A stretch of DNA of 14,431 nucleotides, taken from positions 1 through 14,431 of the forward strand of contig CAYUEL010000049.1 of the NCBI GenBank assembly GCA_964443025.1, in the 5' to 3' direction. This DNA is from JAJFKJ01 sp964443025 (GTDB taxonomy: Bacteria; Pseudomonadota; Gammaproteobacteria; JABCZS01). Positions within the stretch are counted from its first letter, which is position 1. Each line of letters begins with the position of its first letter. Position numbers and translations under genes: made by a program. Of this stretch, positions 13,166-14,431 are shown piece after piece. The notes under the pieces are model-generated. The model worked only from the letters and a program-made list of their open reading frames with translations, was not told the origin of the DNA and made no database searches.

Positions 13166-14431
13166 ATGAGCAAACCGTTCAAAATAGCTGCCAAATTTCA
13201 ACCCAGTGGTGATCAGCCCCGTGCCATTCAAGGCTTGGTTGAGGGAATAGAACAAGGATTAGTCAAACAAACCTTATTGGGGGTGACGGGTTCAGGAAAG
13301 ACTTTCACCATTGCCCATGTGATTGAACAACTCCAACGACCCACATTAATTTTAGCGCCCAATAAAACATTGGCGGCGCAATTGTATGGCGAAATGAAAA
13401 TGTTTTTTCCTGATAATGCCATTGAATATTTTGTTTCTTATTATGATTATTATCAACCTGAAGCTTATGTGCCTTCATCTGATACGTACATTGAAAAAGA
13501 TGCGTCGGTCAATGCACACATTGAACAAATGCGTTTATCTGCGACAAAAGCATTATTAGAACGTCGTGACAGTATTATTATTGCAAGTGTTTCAGCGATT
13601 TACGGCTTGGGCGACCCGCGGCAATATTTAAGTATGGTGTTGCATTTGGATCGCGGCGATGAAGTCGATCAACGTTTTATATTACGACGTCTGGCAGAAC
13701 TACAATACACGCGTAATGAAGCGGATTTCCGTCGTGCGACGTATCGCGTTCGTGGTGATGTCATTGATATTTATCCAGCGGAATCCGATGATGAAGCGAT
13801 TCGTATAGAATTATTCGACAAAGAAATCGAAAACATCAGCTATTTTGATCCACTTACGGGAGAAATATTGCGCAAAGTACCGCGCGCAACGATCTATCCT
13901 AAAACACATTATGTCACACCGCGCGAACAATTATTGAAAGCGATCGATGCTATTAAGATCGAACTTAAAGAACGATTAAAAGAATTGTATGATCAAAATA
14001 AATTGGTTGAAGCGCAACGACTAGAACAACGTACACGATTTGATTTAGAAATGATGAATGAATTAGGTTATTGCACAGGGATTGAAAATTATTCGCGTCA
14101 TTTATCGGGATATCCACCCGGAAGTGCTCCGCCAACATTGTTTGATTATTTACCGGATGAATCGTTATTGGTAATTGATGAATCGCATGTTACCGTTCCG
14201 CAATTAGGTGGTATGTATAAAGGCGATCGTGCGCGTAAAGAAACATTGGTCATGTACGGATTTCGTTTGCCCAGCGCCTTGGATAATCGGCCGATGCGCT
14301 TTGATGAATTTGAACAACGTTCACCGCAAACGATTTATGTATCTGCAACGCCTGGCAACTATGAAAAAGAACATGCAGATGCAACGCATGAACAATTGGT
14401 TCGTCCTACAGGATTAATAGATCCACCGGTG
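13166..14431 (+). CDS. uvrB: UvrABC system protein B (5' part, runs off the window)
   Basis: UvrB is the damage-verifying helicase-like subunit of nucleotide excision repair. It is loaded by UvrA and then recruits UvrC. The frame is open for 422 codons to the window edge (E. coli protein is 673 aa). Visible are Walker A GVTGSGKT (39-46), the DNA-threading beta-hairpin region with YYDYYQPEAYVP (92-103), KDASVNAHIEQMRLSATKAL, SAIYGLGDP, the UvrA-interaction domain, FDLEMMNELGYCTGIENYSRH, the DESH box at 338-341 and TIYVSATPGNYE. The start at 13166 (MSKPFKIAAKFQPSGDQP) aligns with E. coli and has GAGG 4 nt upstream. No LexA-type box (CTGT-N8-ACAG) is seen in the 72-bp upstream gap. The gene is divergent from the aminotransferase gene. 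Confidence 0.98.
   Translation, partial: MSKPFKIAAKFQPSGDQPRAIQGLVEGIEQGLVKQTLLGVTGSGKTFTIAHVIEQLQRPTLILAPNKTLAAQLYGEMKMFFPDNAIEYFVSYYDYYQPEAYVPSSDTYIEKDASVNAHIEQMRLSATKALLERRDSIIIASVSAIYGLGDPRQYLSMVLHLDRGDEVDQRFILRRLAELQYTRNEADFRRATYRVRGDVIDIYPAESDDEAIRIELFDKEIENISYFDPLTGEILRKVPRATIYPKTHYVTPREQLLKAIDAIKIELKERLKELYDQNKLVEAQRLEQRTRFDLEMMNELGYCTGIENYSRHLSGYPPGSAPPTLFDYLPDESLLVIDESHVTVPQLGGMYKGDRARKETLVMYGFRLPSALDNRPMRFDEFEQRSPQTIYVSATPGNYEKEHADATHEQLVRPTGLIDPPV

Overview
This moderately AT-rich window looks chromosomal and gammaproteobacterial. UvrB is very close to the E. coli protein, down to the DESH box at the same residue number. The aspartate aminotransferase/uvrB divergent pair, the ankyrin-like and Inc-like proteins, and scattered ~84-bp palindromic repeats suggest an intracellular member of the Legionellales/Coxiellaceae neighbourhood. 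That placement is inference. No rRNA or marker gene here proves it.

Layout. 1-800: tadA (tRNA adenosine deaminase) between two copies of an imperfect palindromic repeat. 958-2421: an unrecognised multipass membrane protein with its own promoter, converging on a two-gene minus-strand unit (3248-4969). That unit is an unrecognised six-helix membrane protein with a His-rich N-terminus and a Cys-rich C-terminus, coupled by an ATGA overlap to an RlpA-type lipoprotein with a SPOR domain. 5061-5765: an exported SIMPL-domain protein, divergent from the membrane-protein unit. 5790-7286 (minus): a Fic protein whose N-terminal half resembles an AbiEi-type regulator. It is divergent from a Bcr/CflA-type MFS exporter (7573-8760). 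The shared intergenic region carries four GAATTC-centred repeats at ~30-bp spacing that overlap both predicted promoters, followed by two strong dyads in the exporter leader.

8761-10925 is the accessory part. It holds an inverted-repeat element, a truncated ORF6N (phage-type) gene remnant containing a perfect 29-bp palindrome, and a ~24-bp copy of the tRNA-Asn 3' end. Two orphan genes follow, encoding a two-helix-hairpin, coiled-coil-rich protein and an ankyrin-like protein, both with poly-Ser tracts. The intact tRNA-Asn comes last. The tRNA 3'-end duplication brackets the two genes, as expected for a small tRNA-integrated island that lacks a visible integrase.

11118-11731: a two-gene operon of small unrecognised proteins joined by an ATGA overlap. 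A third palindromic repeat copy follows, then the aspartate aminotransferase gene (minus), divergent from uvrB, which runs off the right edge.

The housekeeping functions (tRNA editing, cell-envelope lytic enzyme, transamination, excision repair) are ordinary. The two most interesting pieces are the AbiEi-Fic fusion with its repeat array over a bidirectional promoter, and the tRNA-Asn mini-island with effector-like cargo.
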